In this document: positions 13,825-14,716 of the stretch, piece after piece | Numbering within the stretch: the stretch's first letter is position 1 | How the letters are laid out: each line of letters starts with the position of its first letter | DNA from: Desulfotignum sp. | GTDB taxonomy: Bacteria > Desulfobacterota > Desulfobacteria > Desulfobacterales > Desulfobacteraceae | Assembly: GCA_021737445.1 (NCBI GenBank) | Contig: JAIPDY010000065.1 | Coordinates: 1-14,716, forward strand | Length of the DNA stretch: 14,716 nt | Direction: 5' to 3' | The notes under the pieces: generated by a model | Databases searched by the model: none | The model's input: the letters and a program-made list of their open reading frames with translations, nothing else | Told to the model about the DNA's origin: nothing | Program-made: the position numbers and the translations under genes

Positions 13825-13852
13825 ACCTGTCCGGCCCGGGGGCCGGACAGGT
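13825..13852 (+). promoter_or_regulatory. Strong GC-rich intercistronic hairpin between dctP and dctQ
   Basis: ACCTGTCCGGCC (13825-13836) pairs perfectly over 12 bp with GGCCGGACAGGT (13841-13852) around a CGGG tetraloop. No T-run follows; instead CCGGAGG leads straight into the dctQ ribosome site (GGAGG at 13855-13859, 6 bases before ATG). The likely role is protecting the 3' end of dctP mRNA and lowering expression of the membrane genes relative to the binding protein. This arrangement is known in other binding-protein operons. Confidence 0.7.
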
Positions 13853-13865
13853 CCGGAGGCTGCCA

Positions 13866-14354
13866 ATGGAGCTGCTGTCCCGCATCAATAAATATCTGAA
13901 CATGGCCCTGACCCTTACCGGCGGGGTGTTTCTGGTGGGCATGATCCTGCTGACCTGTGCCAACATCTTCAGCCGCCAGATCTTTGTGCCCATCCCCGGC
14001 ACCTTTGAATTGATGGGATATGCCGGGGCTGTGGTGACGGCTTTTGCCCTGGGGTATACCCAGTTCACCAACGGCCACATCAGCGTCGATGTGCTGGTGA
14101 ATGCCTATCCCAAACCTTTGAAGCGCCTTGTGACTGTGGTCAATACGGGTGTGTGCTGTGTGTTTTTCGGTCTGGCGGCATGGCATGTCATGCAAAAAGC
14201 CCTGACACTGATGCGGGTGGGAGAGCTGTCCGAGACCCTGCGCATCATCTATTATCCCTTTACTCTGGCCGTGGCTTTCGGGTGCCTGATCCTGTGCCTG
14301 GCTCTGTTCATGGATTTTTTAAAAGCCCTGTTTCCCCCAAAGGAGAGACCATGA
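13866..14354 (+). CDS. dctQ: TRAP transporter small membrane subunit
   Basis: Integral inner-membrane protein, 162 aa, with four predicted membrane-spanning helices (roughly residues 13-36, 48-66, 88-108 and 126-150), as is standard for DctQ. It pairs with DctM and supports sodium-driven uptake with the DctP receptor. The segment NIFSRQIF near residue 33-40 and the run GHISVDVL around 75-82 match the family pattern. Its start follows GGAGG and its stop overlaps dctM by ATGA, so the two membrane subunits should be made together. Confidence 0.92.
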   Translation: MELLSRINKYLNMALTLTGGVFLVGMILLTCANIFSRQIFVPIPGTFELMGYAGAVVTAFALGYTQFTNGHISVDVLVNAYPKPLKRLVTVVNTGVCCVFFGLAAWHVMQKALTLMRVGELSETLRIIYYPFTLAVAFGCLILCLALFMDFLKALFPPKERP

Positions 14355-14716
14355 GTATTACCCTGGTAGGCATTATCGGTATTGTGGTACTGCTTTTCAT
14401 CCTGTTCGTGTTCGGGATTCCTGTGGGGTTTGCCATGGGGCTGGTGGGGTTTGCGGGGTTTTCCTATGTCATAAATATGAACGCGGGGTTCAATATGCTG
14501 GGGGCAGTGATCTGGGATACTTTCTCCAGTTACGGTCTCACCGTGATTCCCTTGTTTATTTTCATGGGCCAGATCGCGTTTTATTCCGGGGTCAATGAAA
14601 AGCTGTACAAGGCCGCCTATACCTGGGTGGGACATGTCAAGGGCGGGATCGCCATGGCCACGGTTATGGCCTGTGCCGCGTTTGCCGCCATCTGCGGGTC
14701 CAATGCCGCCACCGCC
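14351..14716 (+). CDS. dctM: TRAP transporter large membrane subunit, N-terminal part (cut by window edge)
   Basis: First 122 codons of the large permease subunit, which forms the transport path. It starts at the ATG overlapping the dctQ stop, with AGGAGAG (14341-14347) just before it, and is open to the right edge. The start is very hydrophobic with two membrane helices in about residues 4-42, then VIPLFIFMGQIAF at 66-78 and the diagnostic AAICGSNAATA at 112-122, the conserved loop of the DctM/TRAP large-subunit family. About 300 further residues should follow outside the window. Confidence 0.93.
   Translation, partial: MSITLVGIIGIVVLLFILFVFGIPVGFAMGLVGFAGFSYVINMNAGFNMLGAVIWDTFSSYGLTVIPLFIFMGQIAFYSGVNEKLYKAAYTWVGHVKGGIAMATVMACAAFAAICGSNAATA

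Noticed and set aside
13825..13852. Intrinsic terminator between dctP and dctQ
   Set aside because: The stem is strong but is followed by CCGGAGG and a gene start with no T-run, so termination is not supported.
1..14716. Mobile elements, CRISPR arrays, tRNA or rRNA genes
   Set aside because: No transposase or integrase, no terminal inverted repeats, no regularly spaced repeats and no tRNA-like stretches were seen; coding genes fill the window.

Overview
The window reads as one continuous plus-strand catabolic operon with no recognisable mobile element, CRISPR array or stable RNA gene. Composition is GC-rich, genes are densely packed with ATGA overlaps, and strong Shine-Dalgarno sites precede almost every gene. 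The gene mix (a two-subunit B12 mutase, a molybdenum hydroxylase and a TRAP transporter) suggests an anaerobic, organic-acid-degrading proteobacterium, possibly a sulfate reducer of the Desulfobacterales. That placement is inferred from gene style only.

Layout. (1) 1-644: C-terminal part of a GntR/FCD regulator whose start lies left of the window. (2) 625-3751: an adenosylcobalamin mutase module, made of a MeaB-type GTPase, a free-standing B12-binding subunit and a catalytic acyl-CoA mutase subunit. (3) 3859-7691: a HyuA/HyuB pair of the hydantoinase/oxoprolinase/ketone-carboxylase superfamily. (4) 7693-8982: a PaaK-type acyl-CoA ligase. (5) 8997-12748: a three-subunit molybdenum hydroxylase in the order FAD, [2Fe-2S], Mo subunit. 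(6) 12798-14716: a TRAP transporter (DctP, DctQ and the first part of DctM, cut by the right edge). No gene-free stretch exceeds about 110 bases. The gaps hold ribosome binding sites, a strong hairpin between dctP and dctQ, a palindrome and small repeats.

How it may work together (inference). An organic acid enters through the TRAP system. It is activated to a CoA thioester by the ligase and hydroxylated, or oxidised or reduced, by the molybdenum enzyme. HyuAB then opens a lactam-like ring with ATP or carboxylates a ketone, and the mutase rearranges a carboxylated acyl-CoA skeleton. The order of steps and the substrate cannot be read from the sequence.

The most interesting point is the mutase. 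It keeps the two residues that mark carboxylate-bearing substrates in methylmalonyl-CoA mutase (Tyr72 and Arg190, matching Tyr89 and Arg207 of the Propionibacterium enzyme). It has lost two otherwise highly conserved active-site stretches: RxHxQTxG is replaced by a glycine-rich segment, and QSLHTNS is replaced by QTTALCS. Its MeaB partner has also changed in normally invariant switch motifs. Together with HyuAB, the ligase and the Mo hydroxylase, this points to a mutase subfamily and degradation pathway that I do not recognise.
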